A stretch of 14,492 nt of DNA from Parachlorella kessleri (lineage: Eukaryota > Chlorophyta > Trebouxiophyceae > Chlorellales > Chlorellaceae): positions 1 to 14,492 of the forward strand of contig BBXU01000503.1 of the NCBI GenBank assembly GCA_001598975.1, written 5' to 3'. The notes beneath the pieces were generated by a model. The model searched no databases, was not told the DNA's origin, and worked only from the letters and a program-made list of their open reading frames with translations. This document shows positions 1 to 10,205 of the stretch, piece after piece. The translations under genes and the position numbers were made by a program. Every line of letters begins with the position of its first letter. Position 1 is the first letter of the stretch.

Positions 1-5
1 TTCCG

Positions 6-172
6 CTATCCTCGAAAGCACGAGACACTGATCTTGATGAAGATCTTCAAGAACTTGGAGGGACCTCCTCCTTTTGCCTCACCGCCTGCAGCGCTGGCTT
101 CTTCGCCACTAGAAGATGCCAATGCCGTAACACTTGTTCCGCTGCTGGAGGCTTCAACAGCTGTGTTTGAAC
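6..172 (-). other. Candidate 3' exon of copy B (uncertain)
   Basis: On the minus strand an acceptor-like TGTTGCAG precedes an open stretch of about 54 codons that ends at a TAG near the window edge. The peptide is rich in Ser, Ala, Gly and Glu and ends in a short basic-hydrophobic stretch (KFLKIFIKISVSCF). It needs a phase-1 donor upstream, as the corresponding intron of copy A has, but the homologous donor in copy B is mutated. No similarity to the caspase domain was seen, so it may be non-coding. Confidence 0.2.
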
Positions 173-391
173 CTGCAACATTTTTTCAGCAAGTCACCAG
201 GTCTGGCACAGTCACTTTCTATGCCCACCTTCGCACACCCGTGCAGTGTTCATTCACCATCTGAAAGGCAACCATACAGTGAGCACTACAATCGCTGCGT
301 CATAGCAACCACGCCAGTTTGCCAACATTGCGGCCATTGCTGGCCTCAATAGTCATGGAGAACAAGAACCGAGATGCACTCCCATCCTCAC

Positions 392-1372
392 CGCCTGCCG
401 CAGGTAGGTAGTACTACTGCGCAGTACTCATCAGAAACTATATCACTCTTAGCATTATTCACAGGTGTTTTGCGCCTTCTCCTCTTACCTTTCCTCCTTA
501 AGTAGAAGACGACAGTGCGTGCTGCAAGTACGGGCGCTGCTCCAACGCAGCCGCCGACCATGCCCGCAATGATGACGTTTTTTATGTTGAAGAAGACAGT
601 GCGTGCTGCAAATACGAGCGCTGCTCCAGCGATGCCGCCGACCGTGGCCGCAATGAAGACGTCGTTTATGCTTAAGTAGAAGAAGACAGTGCGTGCTGCA
701 AGTACGAGCGCTGCTCCAACGCCGCTGCCGACCGTGGCCGCAATGACGTTTTCTATGCTTCTTCTGCTGCCGCCGCCAGTCGCCCGTACCACAGAGCCGT
801 TGGAGCGAAGGATGCCTGGGTGTATGCCCTGGCAGCAGTCCGGCCGCCCGCCTATCTTGTGATCAGGAAGCGACACGGTGGTGTCCTGGGGCCACAGTCT
901 AAAGTGTATAATTGCCAGTTTTCTAACTCCCAAGTTTTCTTGTCCCAAAGGACAAAGTGGCTCAGGCGCGGAATTCTGAAAGCAGAGGTCATGGGCCGTC
1001 AACCCTGCAGCACGGCAGGCACATCCAGGCAACGACTGACTGCATACGAAGAGCTTTTGCTATCCCTCAGACACTGGCAAGAAAAGGGTGTCCAATATTC
1101 CTGGGTGCTTCGCAAGCACACATCATAGGTGTACATCAGTTTAGGCTCAGTGCACACGTTTGGCAAGAGGAGGCACAGTAACAGTCACAGGCACCAGCAG
1201 CCACGTTGGCAAGAGCAGACCCACCAGGGCAGGCTCTGAACAGGACATCAACTTCCTCATATGCCCGAGCAAAGTAAGAGCACAGGCTGGGCCATGGCGC
1301 CGCTGACACGCAAGAGATATGCAGCCCCAAAGCAGCCAGCGTCGCGAAGCAGTGTAAGTGCCTGAAGCCCAT
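392..1372 (-). CDS. Copy B: signal-peptide/TM paralogue of the receptor-like caspase ectodomain, no caspase domain seen
   Basis: Two minus-strand exons, 1225-1372 and 392-1004, are read. Exon 1 starts MGFRHLHCFATLAALGLHIS, a plausible signal peptide, and ends in ACP plus one base before GTGGGT. Exon 2 opens after CGTGCTGCAG and restores the frame (GLTAHDLC). It shares with copy A the blocks CRAAGLT (partly upstream of the acceptor), VSLPD, DCC-G-HPGIL and NGSVV, and the same intron phase. It then carries three consecutive hydrophobic modules followed by an Arg/Lys-rich stop-transfer segment (RRKGKRRRRK). The donor matching exon 2 of copy A reads ATGAGT here instead of GTGAGT; a downstream GTGAGG (386-391) could serve instead. 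No RVALVIG, SGHG or DACR motif lies in the remaining 391 bases. It may be a rapidly evolving membrane-only gene or a pseudogene, and its 3' end may lie beyond the window. Confidence 0.55.
497..757 (-). repeat. Three in-frame tandem copies of a transmembrane module
   Basis: The 15-mer CAGTGCGTGCTGCAA recurs (plus strand) at 513, 597 and 687, so the periods are 84 and 90 bases, both multiples of three. The surrounding 75-80 bases are nearly identical among copies. On the minus strand each unit encodes a hydrophobic segment of about 28 residues with the pattern (G/A)-hydrophobic-GAA-(L/P)V-AARTV-FF. Copy A has a single helix at the same place. The unit was therefore multiplied within copy B without breaking the frame. 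Confidence 0.85.
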
Positions 1373-1838
1373 CGGGCTACAAAGGGCAAGGATGGACTTT
1401 GAAAATAGAGATTGAGCACTAATAGGTGACAACTATCACAGTTGTAGTTCTAGGAGGTTGTTCCCCACTCTCGGCTTTGCTGCTTGACGTAGTTAAAGCC
1501 CGGCAACCACTGTCTATACCATTGTTGTCACGTGCATTTAATGCACCCGTGGACCGCCTTGAAATCCACGCAAAATGGAACTACCCTTGCACCCTGCTAC
1601 GCATGCTGTGCCCTGTGCTGACCCCAATAAATGGGGTCTAAGCAATCTATGTTCCGGGACGTCTGCAACTGATCAACTGGTCGCGACGCATGTTTCAAGA
1701 TCCTAAGCATCTTTCACTTACGAAGGAAGATAAATTATAATAGTACGCTCAGCTCAATTCTCACACCCTGGTCGCACTACCTGCCACCCATGCTAGTAGT
1801 GCAGCGCCATCGAAGCAGTGGGCCAGCAAGATACATAC
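1373..1838. other. No gene resolved; upstream flank of copy B
   Basis: The first 100 or so bases upstream of copy B show patchy nucleotide similarity to the region just upstream of copy A exon 1 (around 10139-10240), for example a shared AAGCCGA and ACTGTG on the minus strand. All three minus frames are interrupted, so any coding content here has decayed. Beyond about 1500 nothing was recognised on either strand. Confidence 0.4.
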
Positions 1839-2175
1839 CGTCCAGTCCAGCTTCCACTGGAGCAGCTGGAGAGCTTTCCCTGGACACTTTTGCCGGGATA
1901 TGAAGATCCTTGGGTGTGAGCTCTGCCTTCTGTATGATTGGCAGGTGTTTACCTGTGCTGTCTAGCTGGTCATATGGTGGCCCTCCTGGCTGCGTCGCTT
2001 GCTTGCTTAGATGCTGCAGGTGCGGTGCCCGCTCTGAAGACTTCTGCCACTCCTCCAAGAGCGCAAACCACTTCCCATCCCACGTGCTGTTGTTCTCAAT
2101 GCTGTTGACCGGGAGAAATGCAAGAGGAGGACTGCCCTGCCAGCAAACATCCCAGAGACCCTCGTGAAGGCGGCC
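1839..2175 (-). CDS. Orphan coding exon, unknown protein
   Basis: An open minus-strand stretch of about 112 codons ends at a strong donor (GAC-G|GTATGT, 1833-1839). The peptide looks genuinely coding: mixed composition, with motifs such as LWDVCWQGSPPLAFLPVNS, WDGKWFALLEEWQKSSER and ELTPKDLHIPAKVSRESS. There is a stop in frame just upstream of 2175, so the acceptor lies at or below that point (an AG at about 2160 is possible). No family was recognised, and neighbouring exons could not be joined with confidence. Coding-like segments at about 2487-2650 (…SLKIAKAKPKDILTGIG) and 2240-2420 on the same strand may belong to the same gene. It could also be transposon debris. Confidence 0.4.
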
Positions 2176-2179
2176 TCAA

Positions 2180-3170
2180 TTGTTGCCAGTTGCGGTGGGC
2201 AGCTAGGCAGGGGCAGGCAGTACAGCTTCAGCCTGGATAAGGAATGACAAAGCAGTGAGGGGTAAAGAGATGGGGCTGCAGCTCCTCAACCGCCCCAGCT
2301 ACAGCCAGGTCAGCTCTGCCGCATTGACCGAATTTGTGGCCATGCAGGCTGACGGGAAGGTAGGACATGTGGGAGTACGCAGCAGGATAGTACTTGTGAC
2401 GGGGGGCTGGCTTCAGCGGCTGAGCGTGATGGACCTGACCACTATGTTCTAGGAGATTCCCAGAGGAGCAGCTGCATACACCCGTCTTATCTTGGGGCTT
2501 GCTGCGAGCCGCATCCAATGCCTGTTAGGATATCTTTGGGCTTAGCCTTGGCAATTTTGAGGGAACGCATGGCGCGACCTTGGCTGCCACCCATCAACAC
2601 TGGGAGTATCATGAGGCTACAGTGTAACACCCCAGCCTGCAGAGTCTTGTACGACTTGAACCGAGTGCCTTTACCCGCCGAAAGTGGCATCAGTGGAAGC
2701 AATTTTTTCTTGAAAAGCTGCTACCACCACCTGCTTGCAGTGCTGTGCACGGACACCTGAGCCTGCACCTTTATCAGGACCCACACATCATCATCCTGGC
2801 AAGCTGTCTGCAACCCTCCTGTAGAGTTGTGCTACACTAGCACTGCCCTCGGCTCCTGCTGTTAAGCTGCCACTTCTTTGCCGCTTCTTTGCCACTTCTT
2901 TCCCTATCGTGCTGCATCCCCACTTATTGCATCTTCGGCTGCGACTTGGCTGGTTTGGCTCCCAGTCTCCACCCAATCTACAAACAGTTTACTGTTCTGC
3001 ACACACCTCCTATGGTCCTGCACCATGAAACAAAAGTACTGAGAGGCATCGATGTCATGTACAATACCGGTATGACCACCTCGGTCTGCCAGCTTGGGTA
3101 TTATTTACAGAGACAAGCAGCGCCAGCCTCAGCTGCAAACCTGTCTCCAGCCAAGCTAATCCAGAATCCA
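2180..3170. other. Unassigned region with weak coding-like stretches on both strands
   Basis: Short open frames occur on both strands but none has a recognisable domain or a consistent chain of splice junctions. A small imperfect tandem repeat of 12 bases (TGCCACTTCTTT-like, three copies) lies at about 2869-2905. Confidence 0.3.
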
Positions 3171-3357
3171 TCAGGACTGGCTGCATGGAGGGTAGTAGGC
3201 TGTGCAACGTTTCAAGTGCGGTATCAAGTTGCGGTGTGGCACATATGGACTCTGCACAAGCTGCTGCACCCCCTGGTCAAGGCAGTGCTCCACCAGTGCT
3301 GTGTTTCGCATTGCAGATGCGCCCTTGGTGCTGAACCAAGCTGCCACCGTCGTGCAC

Positions 3358-3359
<2 letters not shown>

Positions 3360-3420
<61 letters not shown>
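3360..3420. repeat. (CTG)20 / (CAG)20 trinucleotide microsatellite
   Basis: An uninterrupted CTG run of 20 units plus one base. On the minus strand, one frame reads about 20 glutamines preceded by MADQM and followed by a mixed-composition peptide (TTVAAWFSTKGASAMRNTA…) open to about 3171. Other frames give poly-Ser, poly-Ala, poly-Leu or poly-Cys. The poly-Gln frame is the best coding candidate because the sequence after the repeat is not low-complexity, but no splice model or homologue supports it. The perfect repeat is probably length-variable. Confidence 0.9.
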
Positions 3421-4095
3421 ATTTGATCAGCCACACCTTCCTACCCCAACCATGGCGTTTCGCACAAGGCAGCGGAAGGACCGGCGTGCGCGGCAAGTAG
3501 CTCTGCCCAATACAGCTGCGCCTTGCTGCCAGCCCCCCCGCTGCAAGCTAGGCGATGGCATGCAGACCGTGGTAGGTGCAAGCGTACTGCACGTGTGAGG
3601 CGACGCGAAGTCCCTGTAGGACAGCTGGGCTTGTCAGACATGTGGGCAAACTGCAAGCAACGGCTCACCTGTCTGGGGAGGGGCTCATCAAGTGCCCGGG
3701 AGCCAGCGTGTGGAGGGCGGGAGGCCCGATGCCTAGCCAGCCCTACCGCCTGCAGGCCTGGGTTGCACAGTGCCAGTCCAAAGTCTACACGTGGTGGCTT
3801 GCGGCTTGGCGCATTAGCGCTGCGGGCTTCTGTTGGAGTTTCCTGCCCACCTGCGAGCATGCAAAGGTGAGTGCTTGTTTTAAACCACAGGCTTCTACCT
3901 GCTGGTTGAATACACGGCTGCCAGTGCCGCTTGAAGTCGATGGGCGGTCACGATTTTTGCATACTACGCGACGTACTAACAGACAACTGCTGTCTTACTT
4001 CCATCACAGCACTTCAAATAACGGTTACTAAGTAAACATCAGACACGTTTGAACTACCGCTCAGCAGGTATGGGACAACAGCAGGAAGGCCTAAG
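3421..4095. other. No gene resolved
   Basis: Open frames exist on both strands, rich in Arg, Ala and Pro on the minus strand, but no domain, signal peptide or coherent splice chain was found. Confidence 0.35.
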
Positions 4096-5994
4096 TCAGA
4101 GCCAAGATATGCAAGGTAGGGTGCCGCACCTTTGCCCCAACCGTCCAGCCTTCCTGGCTCCTTGCAAGCGCGGCAGCCATTCACACGGACTCGGTGGCAA
4201 CCCAGCTGCCCTCCACCACCCTCCCTTTCTTGTAGAGGGCTCTGCTTGGAGCAAGCTGTGCCGGCAGGCCGCTACATCGTCCACCACTGTCTGCACATCC
4301 CGCCCATGGTACGACATTTTGTTCCTGCCCTGCCAGGTCCTCTTCAAGTACTTCGTTGCCTGCACGGTTTGTTGAAGGCCACAGGAGTCACACACGGCGT
4401 CCAAGAGAGGCAGTTCCAACTCAGCTGAGTCTGACGTTTCGCAGCGTTGCTCAAGTACTGTTAGCAACCACAGCCCGTGGTTAGGGTTGCTCCACTGAGT
4501 GTTGTCTTCCATGAGCGTGCAAGGCTGCAAACCCACACAAGGGTTCGCCTGGGTGGTTGTGAAATTTGCAGATGCGACCCGCTTTTATCCCCGTGATGTG
4601 GCGAGTGGGACATGAAAGCAGGTGTGCAGCCCCATGCGGGTGACCCAACAGGTATGGGTCCTTGCACGCAAGCTACCCCATGAAGATCACTCCACAGTTG
4701 CAGAGCACCCAGCCACGGCCGACAAGCAGCTTACTGTGGCTGCAGCTCTGCCGCCTGGCCCAGGGGCCGCTTCGGCCCTGCTCCTGTCCTCCCGGAAGAT
4801 GTCCCTCAGCTCCTGGGGAGTGCACCTGGCTGGGGCTGCCCACAAGGTGAGGATCCGATTCCACCGCTGGGTCCAGGATCCTGGGTGAGGGGCAGGCCGG
4901 TGGCATTGACGACAAGGAAGGGGTGGTCGGCCGCGTGGGGGAACAGCAGCTCGAGGTACCTGTCGAGCAGAGGCTCCACCTCCACTGGTAGGTTGAAGCT
5001 GATGGACCGCCCGCCCACCTGCAAGGGTGGGCAGCACTGTGTGATGAGTCTAGAGCAGCATCCCTAGGCGCTGTGAGCGCACAGGCTCTGGAGCAAGTGA
5101 AGCTTGGCTATAGGTTGGAAGGAGGTGGCCGGCAGCCGGGGGCATGGGTTCTTGGCAATGAGCAGCAGCAGCTGCTGCCAATAATAACCTAGGCGACAGC
5201 TGCTGAGGGATACTGAGTAGAGCAAACACCTTTGAGTACGACACCTACCCCTGGCACCAGCCTACCAAGAGGGACTTGCGTGTGAGAGCTCTGGCAAGCC
5301 CAAGAGCATGACCGCAGTTAGCCATGTATATGTCACGCGTACAACCCTTCCTTGCACTGCCTGCGACATCAACAGGAACAGCCTGCTCACTCACCTCTCC
5401 TCGTCCATGTGGTGTGCCCAATGAAGTGTGTAGCGGCGGCCGTCGCCCGCAACAGCGGAGCGAGCCACCTCCAGCCTGTTACCAGGACAGCCGGCAGGGT
5501 CCCCGCCCATTGGGTGCCTGCAGTGGCTCCATCCCAATAGGTTCTACTGGCTCCTTGACATCACATGTATGTAATGCAAAATAGTTTAGGGCATAAGCCT
5601 GGCGCTGCCGTGATCAGGTTACAGCAGCTAAGCTGGAGCCTCCCTCACTGCACCCGCGTAGCCAAGCTCCAGGTAAGCCTCTGTGCCCTCAGCCACAACC
5701 TTGGACTGGCATGTCTCCCGTCTCACAGTCGTTTCAAGCCCAGCCAGCCACCCACGCACCCACCCACTCACATAGCTGGGCCGACATATACTCAAGTGCA
5801 CCCGCCACAGTAGCTGGGGACCACGGTGGTGCAGAGGCACGAGCCGCGGGGAGGGGGCATGTAGCCAAAGCTGAGGGCCAGGATGGCTGCGTTTGCTACA
5901 GCCTTCCCTGCTTGGTACAGGGTGTTGTGGGCGGGAGCCGCCTTGGCTTCATCATATAGCCTGATCGCTTCGAAGCCATTCCAGCCAGGAATTC
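4096..5994 (-). pseudogene. Tyrosine recombinase-like remnant (algal mobile element type)
   Basis: Successive minus-strand segments read like the core of a tyrosine recombinase. 5802-5994 has FGYMPPPRGSCLCTTVVPSY; 5395-5517 has CPGNRLEV then YTLHWAHHMDEER; 4881-5018 has ISFNLPVEVEPLLDRYLELL and PFLVVNATGLPLT; 4735-4835 has CTPQELRDIFREDRSRAEA; and 4096-4524 has LMEDNTQWSNPNHG, then an unassigned tail containing CDSCG. The order matches recombinases abundant in volvocine genomes as I recall them: a Pro-Pro-x-Arg box, an AHHM-like box where HHKN is usual, a strand-LP helix, an LR-F box, and a terminal M-x-x-N-x-x-x-W box. The last junction is in phase (GTAAGC to TTTGCAG), but the junction 5395 to 5018 changes phase and the gap at 4836-4880 is too short for a normal intron. 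The usual His before LR is Gln and the terminal Tyr is not evident. It is probably decayed; 5995-6100 may hold an upstream exon. Confidence 0.5.
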
Positions 5995-6665
5995 CTGCAG
6001 CACCCGCTCCTGGAACCTAACTAGCTCTGCTGCTTCACCCAAGCGCTGAGGCTGGTACGAGTTCGGGAAGCATGCGTGCGGTTTGCAAGGGACAATGGCG
6101 GCAGGATGGCCTCCCTGGCCGCTGTGTGTTGTTGAGGGGTGGCAAGCTGGAGGCTGGCTGCAAGCGAGCCGTGTTCTACATCAGCCGTGAGGCTTGAGCT
6201 GCTGCTGCAGCTACGCTGTGTCCTTGAGGCCTGGGCGTATTTATTTATTTGCTGCTGCGCCCTCCCGAAAGCCTTCGGGGCTGTAGAGGGGCAAAGAATA
6301 GAAATGGTGAGGCAGCAAGGAACACATGACGAGCAATGAACCGGAGGGATGAAAGCAGCAGACCTAGCCTAACGGCTGCTCCAAGACCCCCAGAGAAGTC
6401 AACCCCCCAGGCCCACACACAGAGAAACCCGCAAACGGTAAGCTTATCACCGGGGAACCATGGATGGACCCAGCATTGTAGGTTAGGCTGTGCAAACTTC
6501 GTCCCACCCTATCTTCTCTAGGCCAGCATACCCACCCTATACCGATTTCCACTTGCAGTTGACTGCACCGCGACCACCATAGTCGGCAAGTATGCTACAT
6601 ACGCCCATTAAGTACAACCAAATAGTCCACAATGCAGGCACACCTGGGCGGCGCCTAGGCTACTG
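5995..6665. other. Intergenic: possible recombinase N-terminal exon and 3' flank of the caspase gene
   Basis: The minus strand from about 6100 to 5995 is open and coding-like (CFPNSYQPQRLGEAAELVRF) and could be the recombinase exon before 5994, with a frame change at the junction. A short perfect inverted repeat CCCGAA-agcc-TTCGGG lies at 6264-6279. No TGTAA polyadenylation motif, usual in chlorophytes, was found on the minus strand between the caspase stop and about 5625. Confidence 0.35.
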
Positions 6666-9600
6666 CTAGCACTGCTCTGGGTGGTCATTCCCTGGAGGAG
6701 GAGCATGGGGCATACCCTGTAAAAAAACAGAGCATTGCAGCGTCTGCTGCAGCTTGGCTCCAGACCAGGTGTATGTGATTCCATGCAGCCTCAGCTAGCA
6801 ACGACCAATCAATCAGGACAGCATCCATGCCATGATGGGTGGTGGTCAACCTCAAAAAGCAAAACCTCTCTTCAGCACCACGCGGTCCCTACAAATGTGG
6901 GCCTGGACATGGCTAGGCTTGTCGACAAATCCTGTGCGGCATGGCTGCTTACATGCAGGCAAGTCTGGGAGGATGAACTCACCAAGCGCAGCTTGTCAAA
7001 GACGGCTGGTCTGCGGCTAACGGACTCTGGCTCCTGGGCGTAGCTTGACTCCTCTACAACTGTGTCATAAACAGCCGACACCGCCTCATTCACGGTGAGC
7101 CCGTCACAAAGGTACTGCGCAGAGGCAAATGAGAGGCCCGTGAGTAGCTTCCAGCTGCACCTGGTAGACTCCTTGGCTGCGGGAGTACTGGCCAGTGGCT
7201 TGCCCTAGGCAAGCTCAGCAGAGGAAACCACCACTTGGCTGTTCTCCAAGCCCCACCAGGTGGCCAAGTCACTGTCTCGCCTTCGCGCCCGCATTGTCTG
7301 TGCCAGCCATCTCCAATAGTGCGCTCCTACACTTTAAAAGGCAGCGATCAGCCCATGCAGCCCATAGGCATCCAGACGGCCTTGACACAGGGTGACGCCC
7401 AGATGGAGTCTTCCCATTAGCTAGGAGTTTCCTGCGTCTCTTCGTTTCTTTCTCTCCCCACCACAACCTGTGCGCCTTGCGTGTCCAGTATCTCTTTTTG
7501 GAAAGCGATGCTGCACTTACAGTGAGACGCAGCCACCCCGACAGCCAAGTACCCCTTACTTCCCTGTCCATGAGTTCTGCTGGCTCATTGGACATTACAT
7601 TAGTGTACTGTAGCGTAATGTGATTTTGCACTGACCTGGAGGACCGCAGCCGTATAGCGACCATGCAGTCTGCCCTCTTGAGCCGTCGCTTTGGGGGCGC
7701 AGCCGTAGGCCACCAACAGGTTGCCTGCGCCTGTCCCAGCACTGTTGATCGGGCCCCTCCACCCACTCGACGCCAGGGCCACATCTTGGGGGCCTTTGAC
7801 GCTGCCGGGAACCGCCAAGCTGCGGCAGGCATCAAAGAGGGCCACGGCGGCCTTGGCGCCTGCCAGCCGAGAAAGTGCGCCCTTGGGCCCCTCGAGCTTG
7901 CACCCGTAGAACTCCAGGGCTGTGGAGAGACCCCTGCTCGTGTCCCAGTCCTTGGGCAGCATGTAGTGGCTGGACTCCTGGTCCATCAGGCCATGCCCTG
8001 TAAGGAGGCGAGCTTTCTTAACTTGCTGCCGCCCTTCACCAGCATGTTTGAGGGAGAGTGACTGCTGGTTGCTGGTAGGAGCAACCATGATGAGGGGTTG
8101 CTAGTTGCCCTCCGTGCTTCGGCGGTTGGCAAGGGCACGCTGCCTCATGTTGCAGGTTAGCAAGGTGCACGGGCCGCCTTCATGCACAGCCCCTAAGCCC
8201 CACGTGCTACATGTGTGAGGAAATATATAGCATGCATACCTGCACTACCCGTGCCTCGCCTAGCACTAGACCCATGTCTGGTGTCAGAGGCAGCATGCAC
8301 AGACATACATAAGCTGCAAGGAGGCCGCCGTCTCTGTAAATGTGCTGCGTACAGACCAGACTCAGGCTTTAAATAGGGTCCAGTGTCAGCACAGCCGTGC
8401 GTTTCTTAGCCATGAACTCTGGGGCAGGCTGGTGGTGATGTTGGGGACATGCAGTTAAGGGACTGAGTTATTAGAAGCACTGAGCAAATGCCGTCATTGA
8501 GCCTACGTTACACCAGTGACTCACCTGAGTAGTACAAGACGGCCACGCAGCCCCCATCCGTCTCACGCTTGTTGATTTCTTCCTCAAAGTCAAGGGAGAG
8601 TTGTCGCTGCTCGGGGTCAATGCTGACAGTGACCTGCGGGGTAGTAGAACCTCCGCGAAATGTGTTAGCAACTAGCCCTGCAAGTAATGTGTGGGGCTCT
8701 GAGTAGCATCTACATTTCAGACTTAGCAGGGGTGGTCTTGCTTAGTGCCTATAAATGAAGGCCGGTAGACACGGCCTTGATTGACTCATGATGTACAGGC
8801 ACGCTTCCTAAGCGTGGGACATCCCCACCCAAACACAAGGCATGATGAAACCACCCTGACTGGCACCAGCGGTGTTAGGCGCGTACCCTGCTTCTACCCT
8901 GCTTCGCTTGCAGTAGGGTGCAGTACCTACTAATAGTACCTGTCCCACCCACAACGGCAGCGCAGCCCGCAGGTTAGAGTAGCACCTGGAATCCTCCCTT
9001 CTTCTTAAGCAGTTCTGCCATGGCATAAACATCGTCCGCAACCGCCTCAAGCTTGGGGATATGCTTTGGGTTGTAGTTTTGGACCCCTATGACCAGCGCA
9101 ACTCGGGGCAGCTGGTTTATGTCCAATGGCTCTGCAGGACAGAAGGGGAGCAGGCATAGCACGTAAGTAGGTATGGGTTCCAAATTCCGTATTCGGAGAT
9201 GACGCTCGACGAGCTGACCTAGCCATGCTCATAGAATTTCTGTTCTGACAGGATCCAGATGGCTGTGAGGCAACCAACTTACCGCACCCACCTGTTGCGG
9301 AGTCCACACTCGCTAGTACTGCACGGCAATCTAACTCCCACCCATTTTGTCTACTCACTAGCAGCCTTCCTCTTTTCAACATCACTCCCAGGCCTCATGT
9401 CCCTCCTCTTCCGCCTCCTCCACACGCAGAAGCCCATAATTGCTGCAAGTATCAGCACTGCTGCCACGCTGCCGACCGTGACCCCTATGATGAGGCCTTT
9501 GTTGGTGCCGCCGCCGCCGCCCCCGGTGGTGCTGCTGGGAGTGGGGCTAGGCTGCGGGGATGACACGGTGGGACTTTGGGGAGGAGGGCTGGGACTGAGA

Positions 9601-10138
9601 CTTGATGAGGGGGAGGGAGTTGAGGCAACCAGAACCACAGAGCCGTTGTCTTCCAGGATGCCGGGGTGCGTGCCGTTGCAGCAGTCCAGCACGCTTATGA
9701 TGCCGTCGGGGAGCGAGACATTGGTGCTTGGGGTCCAGTTATCTACGACTCCGTCGGTGCAGACTGGGGGGTTGTACTGGCAGATAGTGGATACGGTCAG
9801 GCCTGCGGCACGACAGGCGTGTTTTGGCAGCAAGTGAGTAGGCAATGCATACGGGGCGCTGGGCCCAGATTTAACAGGTGCACACTTGCACACTTGTAAG
9901 GAAGTGCCTCAGTGAGGTGCCCTGTACACAACGGCGGAAGGCACATTGACAGTCACTGCCATGGCAGACACAGACAGGGAAAAGGAGACGTACCAGGGCA
10001 GGCGCTGAGCAGAGGACCAGTGCCGTCCCCAGCCTGAGGGTGGTAAGCGCATTGGGTGTGTCCCAACACGCAAGAGATTTGCAGCCATAAAGCGGCCAGC
10101 GTCGTCAAGCTGTGAATTCGCCTCAAGCTGGGTGCCAT
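6666..10138 (-). CDS. Copy A: receptor-like single-pass membrane protein with a C14 caspase-like protease domain
   Basis: Seven minus-strand exons (9994-10138, 9359-9802, 8986-9131, 8525-8633, 7636-7997, 6983-7114, 6666-6716) join with matching phase at all six junctions to give 462 residues. Residues 1-26 look like a signal peptide (SLTTLAALWLQISCVLG). The ectodomain has paired Cys and four N-glycosylation sequons (about N70, N76, N91, N101), a Ser/Pro stalk and a Gly run. One membrane helix (about 151-175) is followed by RRRKRR. The cytoplasmic C14 domain starts at RVALVIGVQNY (about 206). Catalytic His is in YYSGHG (about H283) and Cys in LFDACRS (about C339), then NLLVAYGCAP, HGRYTAAVLQ and a final FDKLRL. 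The DACR context and the p10-like part resemble bacterial-type caspase homologues more than plant metacaspases (DSCHSG), so Asp, Arg or Lys specificity cannot be told. The last exon follows a fine TTTTTTTACAG acceptor. Exons 2-7 are strong; the N-terminus is less certain because another frame upstream of 9994 also looks coding. Confidence 0.85.
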
Positions 10139-10205
10139 TGGGCTTGGCGAGCTGTGCTGTGGCTAGGGTGACGTTCAGCAATACCGGCGCCCCAAAGTCG
10201 GTAGA

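Noticed and set aside
2889..3500. Plus-strand frame of 203 codons with a poly-Leu run
   Set aside because: The Leu run is just the CTG repeat; the rest lacks a recognisable domain, and the minus-strand poly-Gln frame is at least as plausible.
4480..4488. TTAGGG-like string as interstitial telomere repeat
   Set aside because: Only a single copy is present with no tandem array.
6264..6279. Perfect 6-base inverted repeat as a terminator hairpin
   Set aside because: Intrinsic terminators are not expected in a eukaryotic nuclear gene, and the stem is short with no supporting context.
7269..7635. Minus-strand open frame within the caspase gene
   Set aside because: It lies in the intron between exons 5 and 6. 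Skipping it joins YTAAVLQ to YLCDGLTVNEAV in phase, as expected for a C14 domain.
8220..8236. AAATATATAG as a TATA box
   Set aside because: It lies inside an intron of the caspase gene with no transcript start or gene placed to use it.
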